Positions 53,160 to 62,377 of a DNA stretch of 64,000 bases are shown here, in pieces. A program made the position numbers and the translations under genes. The notes below the pieces were generated by a model. It saw only the letters and a list, made by a program, of their open reading frames with translations, was not told the origin of the DNA and searched no databases. Origin of the DNA: an uncultured Sphingomonadaceae bacterium (GTDB lineage Bacteria > Pseudomonadota > Alphaproteobacteria > Sphingomonadales > Sphingomonadaceae); assembly GCA_947501695.1 (NCBI GenBank), contig CANMWO010000003.1, positions 521,001 to 585,000 of the forward strand, read 5' to 3'. The stretch's first letter is position 1. Each line of letters opens with the position of its first letter.

Positions 53160-53948
53160 CTATTCGCGCGTTACATCCGCCCAGCCAACTTCCAGCTGAC
53201 TGGCAGAGCGTGGCACGTCTAGCTTGGCTTCATTGAAATTGACTTTTGCTCCCGGAGCAAGTGATTTGGCCGGTGCCTTCATTTTCCAACTATAGACAAT
53301 TCGGCCGCTGGCATCGCGCAGGATGACCAGCATGGGCGGTACTGATTGTTCGGTATCGGATGGATTGATGATCGTTCCACTGGCAGCGAAATATTCCGTA
53401 CCATCTTGAAGCGTCCGGCGATCCTGTTTCTTGCTGAGCTCGATCAGTAATGGTGTATCGTCCACTGTGGCCATTTGATAGTTTTCAAACCAGTTTTTGG
53501 GACCAAATGCGTAAAGCAAGCCGCCGCCGATGATGACGACACTTGCAAAAGCTATGGCTGCTATAGTCCATAGTTTTGCCGGATTGCGGCGGGGTTTGAA
53601 TGGTGGTTCGTGCGCAAAGCTACTGGTTTCCGACACAAAAGGCGGTGTCACGGGCGCTGTCGGCGGCGCAGTGGGCGCTGCGGATGATACGGTCGCGGTT
53701 TCCGTCTGCCCGGATTGGTTGGCCGGTGCTGGTTCGGCGGCCGGTCCAGAGACAGGATCAGCAAGCGGCGCTGCTCCTGGCAATGGTTGTTTGGTTGGCG
53801 GCGGCGTTTTAACTGGTTCTGGTGGCGGTGCAGCTTCTTGGAACCAATTATGACGGCATGACGCGCAGCGTACCGACCGGCCGGTTGGGCCAATCGCACT
53901 GTCGGGCACGAGATAACGTGTCTTGCAAGCCGGGCAATTCAATATCAT
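53160..53948 (-). CDS. MJ0042-type zinc-ribbon membrane protein
   Basis: 262 residues. The N-terminal zinc ribbon [20 protein letters not shown] / [11 protein letters not shown] has two CxxC pairs. A Pro/Ala-rich linker (~45-120) follows, then one membrane helix (about 128-150, [20 protein letters not shown]) and a DUF3426-like periplasmic domain ([28 protein letters not shown]). Divergent from ftsE, an arrangement I regard as common in sphingomonads. Function unknown; the ribbon suggests nucleic-acid or protein contact in the cytoplasm. Confidence 0.82.
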   Translation of the reverse strand: MILNCPACKTRYLVPDSAIGPTGRSVRCASCRHNWFQEAAPPPEPVKTPPPTKQPLPGAAPLADPVSGPAAEPAPANQSGQTETATVSSAAPTAPPTAPVTPPFVSETSSFAHEPPFKPRRNPAKLWTIAAIAFASVVIIGGGLLYAFGPKNWFENYQMATVDDTPLLIELSKKQDRRTLQDGTEYFAASGTIINPSDTEQSVPPMLVILRDASGRIVYSWKMKAPAKSLAPGAKVNFNEAKLDVPRSASQLEVGWADVTRE

Positions 53949-54149
53949 GACGTCCCTCTAAACACGGCAATCCATAAAACTGCAAGTCTGCGCTGCATGC
54001 TTTTGAGGCAAGTGCCTTTTTTTCCGCGTCTTAAGGCCGGTTTGATCGGCTCCGCAGCACGCAGCAGTTGATTTCAGGGGAGGTAACGTCCTATTGAAGC
54101 GAGGAAATATGCAGCGTTCCAATCCGACCAAATGATTTGAAAAACCCCG

Positions 54150-54860
54150 ATGAATGAAATTGTTCAATTTGAAAATGTTGGCTTGCGCTATGGGGCAGGC
54201 GTGGAAACGCTGTCGGACCTTAGTTTCACCCTTTATCCGGGCAGTTTTTACTTCCTGACTGGCGCTTCTGGTGCGGGCAAAACGTCGCTCCTCAAACTGC
54301 TCTATCTCGCACAGCGACCGAGCCGTGGTCTGATCAGGCTTTTCGGTGAAGATGCAGTGACGATGTCGCGAGAACGGCTACCGGGGTTCCGGCGGCGCAT
54401 TGGCGTGGTGTTTCAGGACTTCCGGCTGGTACCTCATCTGTCCGCTTTTGATAATATTGCCCTGCCGCTGCGGGTTTCCGGCGTGAAAGAAAAGGATCTC
54501 ACGACGCCCGTCGCTGAAATGCTCGATTGGGTCGGTCTTGGTGACCGCGCAGAGGCTCGTCCAGCAACTTTGTCGGGTGGAGAGCAACAACGGGTTGCGA
54601 TCGCCCGGGCGGTAATTGGCCGGCCCGAAATATTGGTGGCGGATGAGCCGACCGGCAATGTCGATCCGGAAATGGCCGTGCGCCTGCTGCAACTTTTTGA
54701 AGCGCTCAACACATTGGGCACAACTATCGTGGTCGCCACCCATGATATTCACCTGCTCAGCAAAGTACCGGGCGCCCAAATGATGAAACTGGAAAAAGGC
54801 GGGCTTTCCGATCCGACCGGTTCCTTGCGTAATCCGCCCTTGCCGCGTGACAGAGCCTAA
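54150..54860 (+). CDS. ftsE: cell-division ABC transporter ATP-binding protein FtsE
   Basis: 236 residues. Walker A LTGASGAGKTSLLKLL, Q loop VVFQDFRLVPHLSAFDNIA, signature TLSGGEQQRVAIARAV, Walker B ILVADEPTGNVDPE and H loop VVATHDIHLL. With FtsX it forms the inner-membrane complex that switches on septal murein hydrolases. ftsX begins 11 bp after its stop. Confidence 0.95.
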   Translation: MNEIVQFENVGLRYGAGVETLSDLSFTLYPGSFYFLTGASGAGKTSLLKLLYLAQRPSRGLIRLFGEDAVTMSRERLPGFRRRIGVVFQDFRLVPHLSAFDNIALPLRVSGVKEKDLTTPVAEMLDWVGLGDRAEARPATLSGGEQQRVAIARAVIGRPEILVADEPTGNVDPEMAVRLLQLFEALNTLGTTIVVATHDIHLLSKVPGAQMMKLEKGGLSDPTGSLRNPPLPRDRA

Positions 54861-54871
54861 GTAGCGGCCTG

Positions 54872-55798
54872 ATGCTCAGCCTTTTCGTCATTCCCGGCCA
54901 TGACCGCCGCCTGATCCCCGAAGGGCGATTGTCCGGGCCCATGCCTTGGGTCATTGCAATCATGATCTTTCTGATGGTGCTTGCGACGGCAACCGGCCTG
55001 GCCTTTGCCGAAGCAGGACGAAATGTTTCAGACCAGCTTTCCAGCCGTGCAACGGTTCAGATTATCCAAGCCAATCCGGATATTAAAGCGCAGCAAGCCA
55101 ATGATGCAGCGGCCCGACTGCGTGGCATGGCGCTGATCGAGGAAGTCCGCGTCTTGCCATCCGAAGAAATTGAAGAATTGATCGCGCCATGGCTCGGTCA
55201 GACCGCTGAAATGCAAAACAATAGCGAAGCTGATAGCTTGCTGGACGATATTCCGCTGCCCGCGCTGATCGATTTGAAATTGATACGTCCCGCCGGCAAA
55301 AAAGAGCTGGAACAGCTGCGAGCGGCGATCAAGCCTTTGGCCGAAGGCGCTCGTGTCGAACCCAGTAGTGGCTTGATCGCTCCGGTGATTTCGCTGGTTC
55401 AATCGCTCCAATGGATTGCTTTTGGTCTGGTGGCCTTGCTCGCTATGGCAACGGCGGCAGCCGTGATTATTTCCGCCCGGGCGGCGCTCAACACGCATAA
55501 AGAAACCATTGGCGTGATTCACCTGCTCGGGGGTACTGACCGACAGATTAGCCGTTTGTTTCAACGGCGCATCGCGCTTGATGCGCTGCTCGGCGGGCTA
55601 TTGGGGTTGATCTGCGGTACGGCGATCATCCTGTTGTTGGGCATGCAGCTGTCGGCGCTTGGCTCCGGGCTGGTGCAATCGCTAGGGCTATCCTGGTATA
55701 GCTGGTTGATTATCGGAGCGGTTCCGATATTGGGAATGACCCTGGCCATGGTGACTGCGCGGATGACGGTCATGGGCGCGCTAAGAAAAATACTGTAG
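54872..55798 (+). CDS. ftsX: cell-division protein FtsX
   Basis: 308 residues. One membrane helix near the start (~30-50), a large extracytoplasmic loop (~55-175) that contacts the hydrolase activator, and three further helices (about 185-300), the FtsX/MacB topology. RVLPSEEIEELIAPWLGQ and GVIHLLGGTDRQISRLFQRR are typical of alphaproteobacterial FtsX. Partner of FtsE, same operon. Confidence 0.92.
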   Translation: MLSLFVIPGHDRRLIPEGRLSGPMPWVIAIMIFLMVLATATGLAFAEAGRNVSDQLSSRATVQIIQANPDIKAQQANDAAARLRGMALIEEVRVLPSEEIEELIAPWLGQTAEMQNNSEADSLLDDIPLPALIDLKLIRPAGKKELEQLRAAIKPLAEGARVEPSSGLIAPVISLVQSLQWIAFGLVALLAMATAAAVIISARAALNTHKETIGVIHLLGGTDRQISRLFQRRIALDALLGGLLGLICGTAIILLLGMQLSALGSGLVQSLGLSWYSWLIIGAVPILGMTLAMVTARMTVMGALRKIL

Positions 55799-55807
55799 TC
55801 CCATCAT

Positions 55808-56341
55808 ATGATCCTTCGTTTCTTCTGTTTTTTACTGCTTTTCTGGATGATCGGTTTCGTCTGGTTTGCTGTGGATTTGCCGCGCCCTGCCGGGGATGAC
55901 GTAAGCACGGATTCGATAGTCGTGCTGACCGGCGGCCCCAAGCGGATTGAACATGCCTTGCAGATGCTGGAAGCGAAAAAATCCGGGCATTTGTTGATAT
56001 CAGGTGTAGACCGTGATGTGAAACCGCGGGAATTGGCGGTTGAATATGATCGTCCGGACGATTTGTTCGATTGTTGTATAGATTTAGGATTCCAGGCTGT
56101 GGATACGCGGTCCAATGCGCTGGAAACAGCGCGCTGGACGGCTCGACGCGAAGACACGTCGTTGCGGCTGGTGACATCGGATTGGCATATGCGCCGTGCA
56201 AAGTTGGAGCTGGAGCGTGCTGTGCCTACGGATATCAAGATCATCGCCGACGCGGTTCCCAGCGCGCCTTCGCTTGGTACCTTGTTCAAGGAATATAATA
56301 AATATCTGATGCGGCGTCTTGCGGCTTTGGCGGGGGTTTAG
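55808..56341 (+). CDS. YdcF/ElyC-like DUF218 membrane protein
   Basis: 177 residues. One N-terminal membrane helix, then the DUF218 core: SIVVLTGGPKRIEHALQML, GHLLISGVDRDVK, DTRSNALETARW and LVTSDWHMRRAKLELER. Family members (ElyC, SanA, YdcF) affect envelope and lipid-carrier metabolism. Ten bases after ftsX and two before the acyltransferase gene, so part of the ftsEX operon. Confidence 0.85.
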   Translation: MILRFFCFLLLFWMIGFVWFAVDLPRPAGDDVSTDSIVVLTGGPKRIEHALQMLEAKKSGHLLISGVDRDVKPRELAVEYDRPDDLFDCCIDLGFQAVDTRSNALETARWTARREDTSLRLVTSDWHMRRAKLELERAVPTDIKIIADAVPSAPSLGTLFKEYNKYLMRRLAALAGV

Positions 56342-56343
56342 GA

Positions 56344-57033
56344 ATGCTAGCAAAAATCCGGTCGATCTTGTTCATCCCGCTATTTTATGGCGGATCAACG
56401 CCTATCATCATCATGTCGTTTATCGTTGCAGTATTTTCGGAATCCGGAACCCACTATATGGCTCAGGTCTGGAGCCGTTATCATTATTTCTGCGCGCGTT
56501 TCATTCTCGGTATCAAGGCCGAGATAAAGGGCGAAATCCGCAACGAACCGCTGCTTTATGTCTTCAAACATGAAAGCATGTTCGAGACGATTGACCTGCT
56601 GCGGATTTTCGACAAGCCGGTGGTAATTGCCAAGAAAGAGCTCCTTGTCATTCCGCTCTGGGGCTGGATCGCCAAAAAACATGGGCTTTTGGGTATCGAT
56701 CGCAATGGTGGCGGCGCAGCCATGCGCCTGATTATCAAGCAAGCCAGAAAGGCGGTTGCCGAAGGTCGCCCGATCGTCATTTTCGCCGAAGGCAGCCGTG
56801 CTCATCATGGCGAGCGACCAGAACTACAAACCGGTTTTGCCGGTATTTATAAGCTTATGGGGCTGCCATTGGTACCCGTTGCGCTAAACAGCGGCATCGT
56901 CTCACCGCGCGACACGTTTGTGCAAAAAAGCGGCGTGATCACCTATGCGGTGCAAGACGAGATCGAACCAGGCCTCGACCGCGACGATATTCGCGACCGA
57001 GTACATGCCGCGATTAATGTGCTGAACGATTAG
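56344..57033 (+). CDS. plsC: 1-acyl-sn-glycerol-3-phosphate acyltransferase
   Basis: 229 residues. A membrane helix near 10-30, catalytic H-x4-E in VFKHESMFETIDLL (the alphaproteobacterial variant of H-x4-D), GLLGIDRNGGGAAMR, and FAEGSR in place of FPEGTR. Makes phosphatidic acid from lysophosphatidic acid at the inner membrane. Two bases after the ydcF-like gene. Confidence 0.9.
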   Translation: MLAKIRSILFIPLFYGGSTPIIIMSFIVAVFSESGTHYMAQVWSRYHYFCARFILGIKAEIKGEIRNEPLLYVFKHESMFETIDLLRIFDKPVVIAKKELLVIPLWGWIAKKHGLLGIDRNGGGAAMRLIIKQARKAVAEGRPIVIFAEGSRAHHGERPELQTGFAGIYKLMGLPLVPVALNSGIVSPRDTFVQKSGVITYAVQDEIEPGLDRDDIRDRVHAAINVLND

Positions 57034-57110
57034 TAGCGGCTTCTTTTTGGTAGCGCTTGTTGCACTGCAATGCCTGTTGCGAGGTTATGAAAAGCTAAAA
57101 GGAAAGTCCG

Positions 57111-58448
57111 ATGAGGAAGAGAATAATTGCAGCGATAGTTGCAGGAACAATTCTGGTTGGTGGCGGAGCCGTGGCCTATGTTGCTTCACCAACAATCCAC
57201 GCTGGACAGGCCGGCGAAACGCCGGAACTTGGGCGACTTGGCCAATATAGCATCGGGGTGCACGTTAAAAGCTTTGCTCTGGAAGACCGCACCAAAATTA
57301 CAACTTGGGGTGCGCTTTCAGGCAACCTGACCGATGCGAACCGGGAACTGTCTGTTCGATTTTGGTACCCTGCCAAAGCCGGTGAAGGTGAAACAGCCAA
57401 ATATACACATATCATGCGGCCACCGGGTAAAGACCCCGTCACAATTTCCACACAAGGCGTGGCGGTACCTGATGCTGAAACAGTTATCGATCAGAAATAT
57501 CCACTGGTTCTGATGTCCCACGGTTTTGGTGGATGGGATACGCAGTTCAGCAATCTGGCCGAACAGATTGCTTCGCATGGCTATATTGTCGCTTCGATCA
57601 ATCATGCCGATATGCCTATTGATGGCGTCACGTCGTTTTTCTTGTCCTTTGGCAATGTTCTGGTGGACCGCACTTTGGATCAGCGCCAGATTCTCACTCA
57701 GATATTGGAGGATGCACAATCTGGATCGCAAGCTTATGCTGCGCAAATTGATTCCGACAATGTGGGACTGATTGGCTATTCTATGGGCGGATATGGGGCC
57801 ATTGCTTCTGCAGGCGCGTTCTATGATTTTGCAAATGATCCGATGTCTAACATCCCCGAAACGGCCAGAACAGCGATGGAAGATGCTGCTCAAAAACCAC
57901 TGCCGATTAAATCGTTGGTCACATTCGCTCCTTGGGGCGGGCAACCTGATAGTCGAGCATGGACCGCAGATAGCATAAGTAAGATTGATAAACCTGTCCT
58001 GATCATTGCAGGAAATCAGGATGACGTGGTGAACTATGAAGAGGGCGTGAAGTGGCTGTTCGAGAATATGACGGGATCAGATCGCTATATGTTGGTCTAT
58101 CGTGAAGCCCGGCATAACATTGTCGGAAATGAATTTGATATAGATACGGATGGCGACTTCACGACAGCAGAGTTTCTTAAAGAGCCAGTGTGGCGAAGCG
58201 ACCGGTTAAACGCCATAAACCAGCATTTTGTGACGGCATTTCTGGATATGACTTTGAAAGGTGATGCATCCAAAGCAGATTATTTAGACGTGCCGACAGT
58301 GAATTCCAATGACAGCAAGTGGCCAATTGGTTTTGGTGAGCAGCTAAATGGAAAAATGGCTGATTCCGAACAGTCGGATCATTGGAAGGGTTTTCAGCGC
58401 CGCTGGGCTGTTGGTCTCGAAATGCATCGAATGGAGAAAAAGCAATAA
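57111..58448 (+). CDS. secreted alpha/beta hydrolase, PAF-acetylhydrolase / dienelactone hydrolase-like
   Basis: 445 residues with AAGGAAAG upstream. A signal anchor or signal peptide (IIAAIVAGTILVGGGAVAYV) starts the protein. Catalytic parts: LVLMSHGFGGWDTQFSNLA, nucleophile elbow LIGYSMGGYGAIA, VLIIAGNQDDVVNYEEG (acid) and YREARHNIVGNEFD (His). A large insert of ~90 residues between strands is probably the lid. Substrate unknown; an extracytoplasmic esterase is likely. It lies between two core-gene groups and shows no link to them. Confidence 0.82.
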   Translation: MRKRIIAAIVAGTILVGGGAVAYVASPTIHAGQAGETPELGRLGQYSIGVHVKSFALEDRTKITTWGALSGNLTDANRELSVRFWYPAKAGEGETAKYTHIMRPPGKDPVTISTQGVAVPDAETVIDQKYPLVLMSHGFGGWDTQFSNLAEQIASHGYIVASINHADMPIDGVTSFFLSFGNVLVDRTLDQRQILTQILEDAQSGSQAYAAQIDSDNVGLIGYSMGGYGAIASAGAFYDFANDPMSNIPETARTAMEDAAQKPLPIKSLVTFAPWGGQPDSRAWTADSISKIDKPVLIIAGNQDDVVNYEEGVKWLFENMTGSDRYMLVYREARHNIVGNEFDIDTDGDFTTAEFLKEPVWRSDRLNAINQHFVTAFLDMTLKGDASKADYLDVPTVNSNDSKWPIGFGEQLNGKMADSEQSDHWKGFQRRWAVGLEMHRMEKKQ

Positions 58449-58532
58449 GGGAGCTTGCGGCCCAAAGGACAGATCTTTGACAGATTAGTAATTGGCGGGT
58501 TCCATCAAGTCGGCCAGCAGCATGTCCCGCTC

Positions 58533-59441
58533 CTATTCATGACTCCGGCCAAAATCAGGTGCAGCGTCATCTTGGCCCTCTTCGATAATGCGCCGCCGGA
58601 TGGCGCGGGTTTTGGTGAATAGGTCGAATAGCTCGTCGCCCTTGTCCCAGCGGATTGCGCGTTGCAATGCCGTCAGGTCTTCTGAGAAACGCTGGAGCAT
58701 TTCCAGCACTGCGTCCTTGTTCGACATGAACACATCCCGCCACATCGTGGGGTCGGAAGCGGCAATACGGGTGAAGTCGCGAAAACCGCCGGCAGAATAT
58801 TTGATCACTTCGCTGCGGGTGACATCTTCTAGGTCCGACGCCGTACCAACAATTGTATAGGCGATAAGATGCGGCAAGTGGCTGGTTACGGCGAGCACCA
58901 GATCATGATGTTTGGCATCCATAATCTCAATATTCGCGCCAAGCTTTTCCCAAAAGGCGCGGACACGCTCTACATCGCCTTCCTGTGCGTCATCCGGTGG
59001 CGTCAATATACACCAGCGGTCGTTGAATAGAGTCGCAAAACCGGAATCCGGTCCACTATGTTCGGTGCCGGCAACAGGATGGGCTGGGATAATCCGTGCG
59101 CCGGGCAGGGCAGTCTGCAGCGAGGCAATCACATTGCCCTTGGATGATCCCACGTCGCTTATTACGGCGTCTTCCGGCAGGTCTTCCGCCATGTCCGTGG
59201 CAATTGCAGCCATGGCGCCAACTGGCACACAGAGCAGGACCAGATCGGTATCGATGACGGCCGCGCCGACGCTGTCGGCAACGTCGTCACAAAAACCCAA
59301 TTCCTGTACACGTGCACTGACAACCGGGTCTGCGTCATAGCCGGTGATACGGACCGATGGCATATTGGCTTTGACGCCATGGGCGATGGAGGACCCGATC
59401 AGGCCGAGGCCGATAATCGTAATATTCGCAAAAGGCAGCAT
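58533..59441 (-). CDS. tyrA: prephenate (arogenate) dehydrogenase
   Basis: 302 residues. NAD fold ITIIGLGLIGSSIAHGVKA, then DVGSSKGNVI, PAHPVAGTEHSGPDSGFATL (substrate loop) and a helical dimer domain with SHLPHLIAYTIVG and GFRDFTRIAASDPTMWRD. It produces the tyrosine precursor 4-hydroxyphenylpyruvate or tyrosine itself. Its start overlaps the hisC stop by one base, a coupling common in alphaproteobacteria. Confidence 0.93.
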   Translation of the reverse strand: MLPFANITIIGLGLIGSSIAHGVKANMPSVRITGYDADPVVSARVQELGFCDDVADSVGAAVIDTDLVLLCVPVGAMAAIATDMAEDLPEDAVISDVGSSKGNVIASLQTALPGARIIPAHPVAGTEHSGPDSGFATLFNDRWCILTPPDDAQEGDVERVRAFWEKLGANIEIMDAKHHDLVLAVTSHLPHLIAYTIVGTASDLEDVTRSEVIKYSAGGFRDFTRIAASDPTMWRDVFMSNKDAVLEMLQRFSEDLTALQRAIRWDKGDELFDLFTKTRAIRRRIIEEGQDDAAPDFGRSHE

Positions 59442-60547
59442 CAGTCAGCCGCTTCCAATATAGCGCGCAGCGCATCCATCAAGCCACGATTTTCTTCTTC
59501 GGTGCCGATGGTGATACGCAGCCCGTTGACGAGACCCTGACCAGGCAGCCAGCGCACGATATAGCCACGATCTATCAAGGCATTGTTCGCTGCCTCTGCA
59601 GAAAGCTTGCCTTCAAACAGGACCAGCAGAAAGTTGGTGTGGGAGGGGATGACGCGAAGGCCCTGATTGCCGAGTGCATCGATTTCGCCTGTCATCCAGT
59701 CGCGCCATGTGCGATTATGATCACGGCTGTTTTTCACAAAATCATCATCGGCCAATGCTGCCAGCGCTGCTTCTTGACCTGCCGTAGTGACATTAAACGG
59801 CTGCCGGATACGGTTCATCGCATCAATTATCGCAGCGGAGGCATAGCCCCAGCCAATGCGTTCAGCGGCGAGCCCGTGGATTTTGGAAAAGGTTCGGGTG
59901 ATGAGGACATTGGATGCCGTTTTGGCTAGCTCCAGCGCGCCATCATCTTCGTCTGCTTCGAGATATTCGGCATAAGCACCATCCAGCACCAGCAGAACGT
60001 TGCTAGGCAGCGCGTCATGCAGGCGTTTTACGTCTGCCGCGCCGGTCAACGTGCCGGTCGGATTATTTGGGTTTGCCAGATAGATCAGCTTGGTGTTGTC
60101 GGTGACCTTGGCAACTATTGCATCGACATCCGTGCCATAATCCCGGTCGTCGGCGACCACCGGTGTGCCGCCATAGCGCTTGGCGGCAATTTCATAGACC
60201 GCGAAACCATAGCGGACATAGATGACTTCATCGTCCGGCCCGGTAAAGGCATTGGCGACCAATTGCAGCACGTCATCGGAACCAGTGCCGCAGATAATCC
60301 GCGCAGGATCCAGGCCATATTTGGCTCCAATGGCTGCGCGCAAACTATTGGAACCGCCATCGGGATAGCGATCCACACTGGCTGCGGCGGCTTTCATTGC
60401 ATCGGTCGCGTCCGGGCTGCAGCCCAGTGGATTTTCATTGGCCGACAATTTGATCAGCTTTTTGCCATCATCACTGCCCGCTTTGCCGGGAACATAAGCG
60501 GCTATGTCCATGATCCAGTCTTTTGGCTGTGGCGTTTGATTTCCCAT
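59441..60547 (-). CDS. hisC: histidinol-phosphate / aromatic aminotransferase
   Basis: 368 residues. PLP enzyme of fold type I: LSANENPLGCSP, CGTGSDDVLQLVANAF, YLANPNNPTGT, LDGAYAEYL, the PLP lysine in TRTFSKIHGLAAERIGWGY, and a C-terminal arginine in GLRITIGTEEEN. It transaminates histidinol phosphate and, given its coupling to tyrA, probably also the aromatic keto acids. Divergent from metX. Confidence 0.92.
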   Translation of the reverse strand: MGNQTPQPKDWIMDIAAYVPGKAGSDDGKKLIKLSANENPLGCSPDATDAMKAAAASVDRYPDGGSNSLRAAIGAKYGLDPARIICGTGSDDVLQLVANAFTGPDDEVIYVRYGFAVYEIAAKRYGGTPVVADDRDYGTDVDAIVAKVTDNTKLIYLANPNNPTGTLTGAADVKRLHDALPSNVLLVLDGAYAEYLEADEDDGALELAKTASNVLITRTFSKIHGLAAERIGWGYASAAIIDAMNRIRQPFNVTTAGQEAALAALADDDFVKNSRDHNRTWRDWMTGEIDALGNQGLRVIPSHTNFLLVLFEGKLSAEAANNALIDRGYIVRWLPGQGLVNGLRITIGTEEENRGLMDALRAILEAAD

Positions 60548-60660
60548 AGGAGACTCTCAATGCTTGTATCTGAATATGCTGCCGGACTAGCTGCCACAGC
60601 TTGTCAGTCAACCGCAATATCGTTTGACCGGCGGTGAATCCCCCCTTAGCCACTGAATTT

Positions 60661-61785
60661 ATGAGTGAAGATGAGCGTTTTGGGCTGGATAAAAGGGTCC
60701 GTTTGTTGGGGCCGTTGCCCTTGGATAGCGGTAGTGCGCTAGCGCCGGTAGAGCTCGGCTATGAGACATATGGCACGCTCAATGCCGATGCGAGCAATGC
60801 GATCCTGATTTGCCATGCGCTAACAGGCGATCAATATGTTGCTTCGACCCATCCGGTCACGGGCAAGGATGGTTGGTGGACGCGCATGGTCGGTCCGGGC
60901 AAGCCTGTTGATACCGATCGGCATTTCATCATCTGTGTCAATGTGATTGGTAGTTGCATGGGCTCTTCCGGCCCGGCGACCATTAATCCAGCCACCGAGC
61001 AACCCTGGGGGATGGAATTTCCGGTGCTGACCATCGCAGATATGGTGCGGGCGCAAGCGCTGCTGTTGGACCATCTCGGCATAGAATGCCTTCATGCCGT
61101 CATCGGCGGGTCGATGGGTGGAATGCAAGCTATAAACTGGACCACGCTCTATCCCGAGCGGGTGAAATCAGCCGTTGTTATCGCATCTGCGGCACGCCAC
61201 TCGGCGCAGAATATTGCGTTTCACGAAGTTGGGCGTCAGGCAATCATGGCCGATCCGCGCTGGCGCGGCGGCGCCTATTATGCCGACGATGACCCGCCCA
61301 GTTCCGGGCTAGCAGTCGCGCGCATGGCGGCACACATAACTTATTTATCGGAAGCTGGCCTGACTGAGAAATTCGGTCGGCGCTTGCAGGACAGGGAGTC
61401 GAAAACTTTCGGTTTTGATGCTGATTTTCAAGTGGAAAGCTATTTGCGGCATCAGGGGATCAGCTTTGTCGACCGTTTTGACGCGAACAGCTATCTCTAT
61501 ATTACCCGGGCGATGGACTATTTCGATCTGGCCGAGGCCTATGGCGGCACTTTGGCCCATGCGTTCAAAGGATCGAAGACACGCTTTTGCCTGATCAGCT
61601 TTGATACAGACTGGCTTTATCCCACGAGTGAATCAAGGACCATCGTTCATGCCCTCAATGCGGCTGGTGCAGCGGCAAGCTTTGTGGAACTGTCGAGTGC
61701 CTTCGGCCATGACAGCTTCCTGCTCAAAAACCCCGAGATGAACCGGATTGTCGATGGGTTTTTGAAGGCAGGAGAAAACACATGA
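60661..61785 (+). CDS. metX: homoserine O-acetyl/succinyltransferase MetX
   Basis: 374 residues from the ATG at 60661; a GTG at 60634 could add nine. Alpha/beta-hydrolase fold with [31 protein letters not shown], nucleophile elbow [15 protein letters not shown], acid in [11 protein letters not shown] and FGHDSFLL (His). It acylates homoserine in methionine synthesis. Its stop overlaps metW by ATGA, the standard alphaproteobacterial pair. Confidence 0.94.
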   Translation: MSEDERFGLDKRVRLLGPLPLDSGSALAPVELGYETYGTLNADASNAILICHALTGDQYVASTHPVTGKDGWWTRMVGPGKPVDTDRHFIICVNVIGSCMGSSGPATINPATEQPWGMEFPVLTIADMVRAQALLLDHLGIECLHAVIGGSMGGMQAINWTTLYPERVKSAVVIASAARHSAQNIAFHEVGRQAIMADPRWRGGAYYADDDPPSSGLAVARMAAHITYLSEAGLTEKFGRRLQDRESKTFGFDADFQVESYLRHQGISFVDRFDANSYLYITRAMDYFDLAEAYGGTLAHAFKGSKTRFCLISFDTDWLYPTSESRTIVHALNAAGAAASFVELSSAFGHDSFLLKNPEMNRIVDGFLKAGENT

Positions 61786-62372
61786 GCAAACTCCGTCCTG
61801 ACCTTCAGATTATCGCAGACAATATCAGTCCCAAGGCTCGCGTCCTTGATATTGGTTGTGGAGACGGCGCTTTGATGGCGGCCTTGCGCGACCAAAAACA
61901 GGTTGATGCACGCGGGCTTGAGATTGAGCCAGCCAATGTTGCCAGCGCTGTGAGCAAGGGGTTGTCGGTCGTGCAGGGTGATGCGGATACTGACCTGTCT
62001 GCCTATCCCGATGGCAGTTTCGACTATGCAATCCTCAGTCAGACCTTGCAGACCACCCATCGTCCGGATGTGATTATCGATGAATTGCTGCGCATCGGCA
62101 AACAGGCCTTTGTCAGCTTCCCTAATTTTGCTCATTGGCGCGTGCGTATGTCACTGTTATTTGGCGGCCGCATGCCGGTAACACGGCTGTTGCCACAGAC
62201 ATGGTATGACACGCCCAATATCCACCATGTCACGATCGATGATTTTCGGGCGTTGGTGCGGGATGGTAGTTTGGAGCAAGAGGGGCAATGGTTTCTCAGC
62301 GGCGACAAACAGACGGGCAAGGCAATGGCGAATCTATTCGCCGAGCATGCGGTATTTTTATTAAGGCGGTGA
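61782..62372 (+). CDS. metW: methionine biosynthesis protein MetW
   Basis: 196 residues. Methyltransferase-like fold: [53 protein letters not shown] and [20 protein letters not shown], the last being diagnostic of MetW. Works with MetX, probably as a stabilising partner. Convergent with the peptidase gene, 5 bp apart. Confidence 0.94.
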   Translation: MSKLRPDLQIIADNISPKARVLDIGCGDGALMAALRDQKQVDARGLEIEPANVASAVSKGLSVVQGDADTDLSAYPDGSFDYAILSQTLQTTHRPDVIIDELLRIGKQAFVSFPNFAHWRVRMSLLFGGRMPVTRLLPQTWYDTPNIHHVTIDDFRALVRDGSLEQEGQWFLSGDKQTGKAMANLFAEHAVFLLRR

Positions 62373-62377
62373 CTGAT

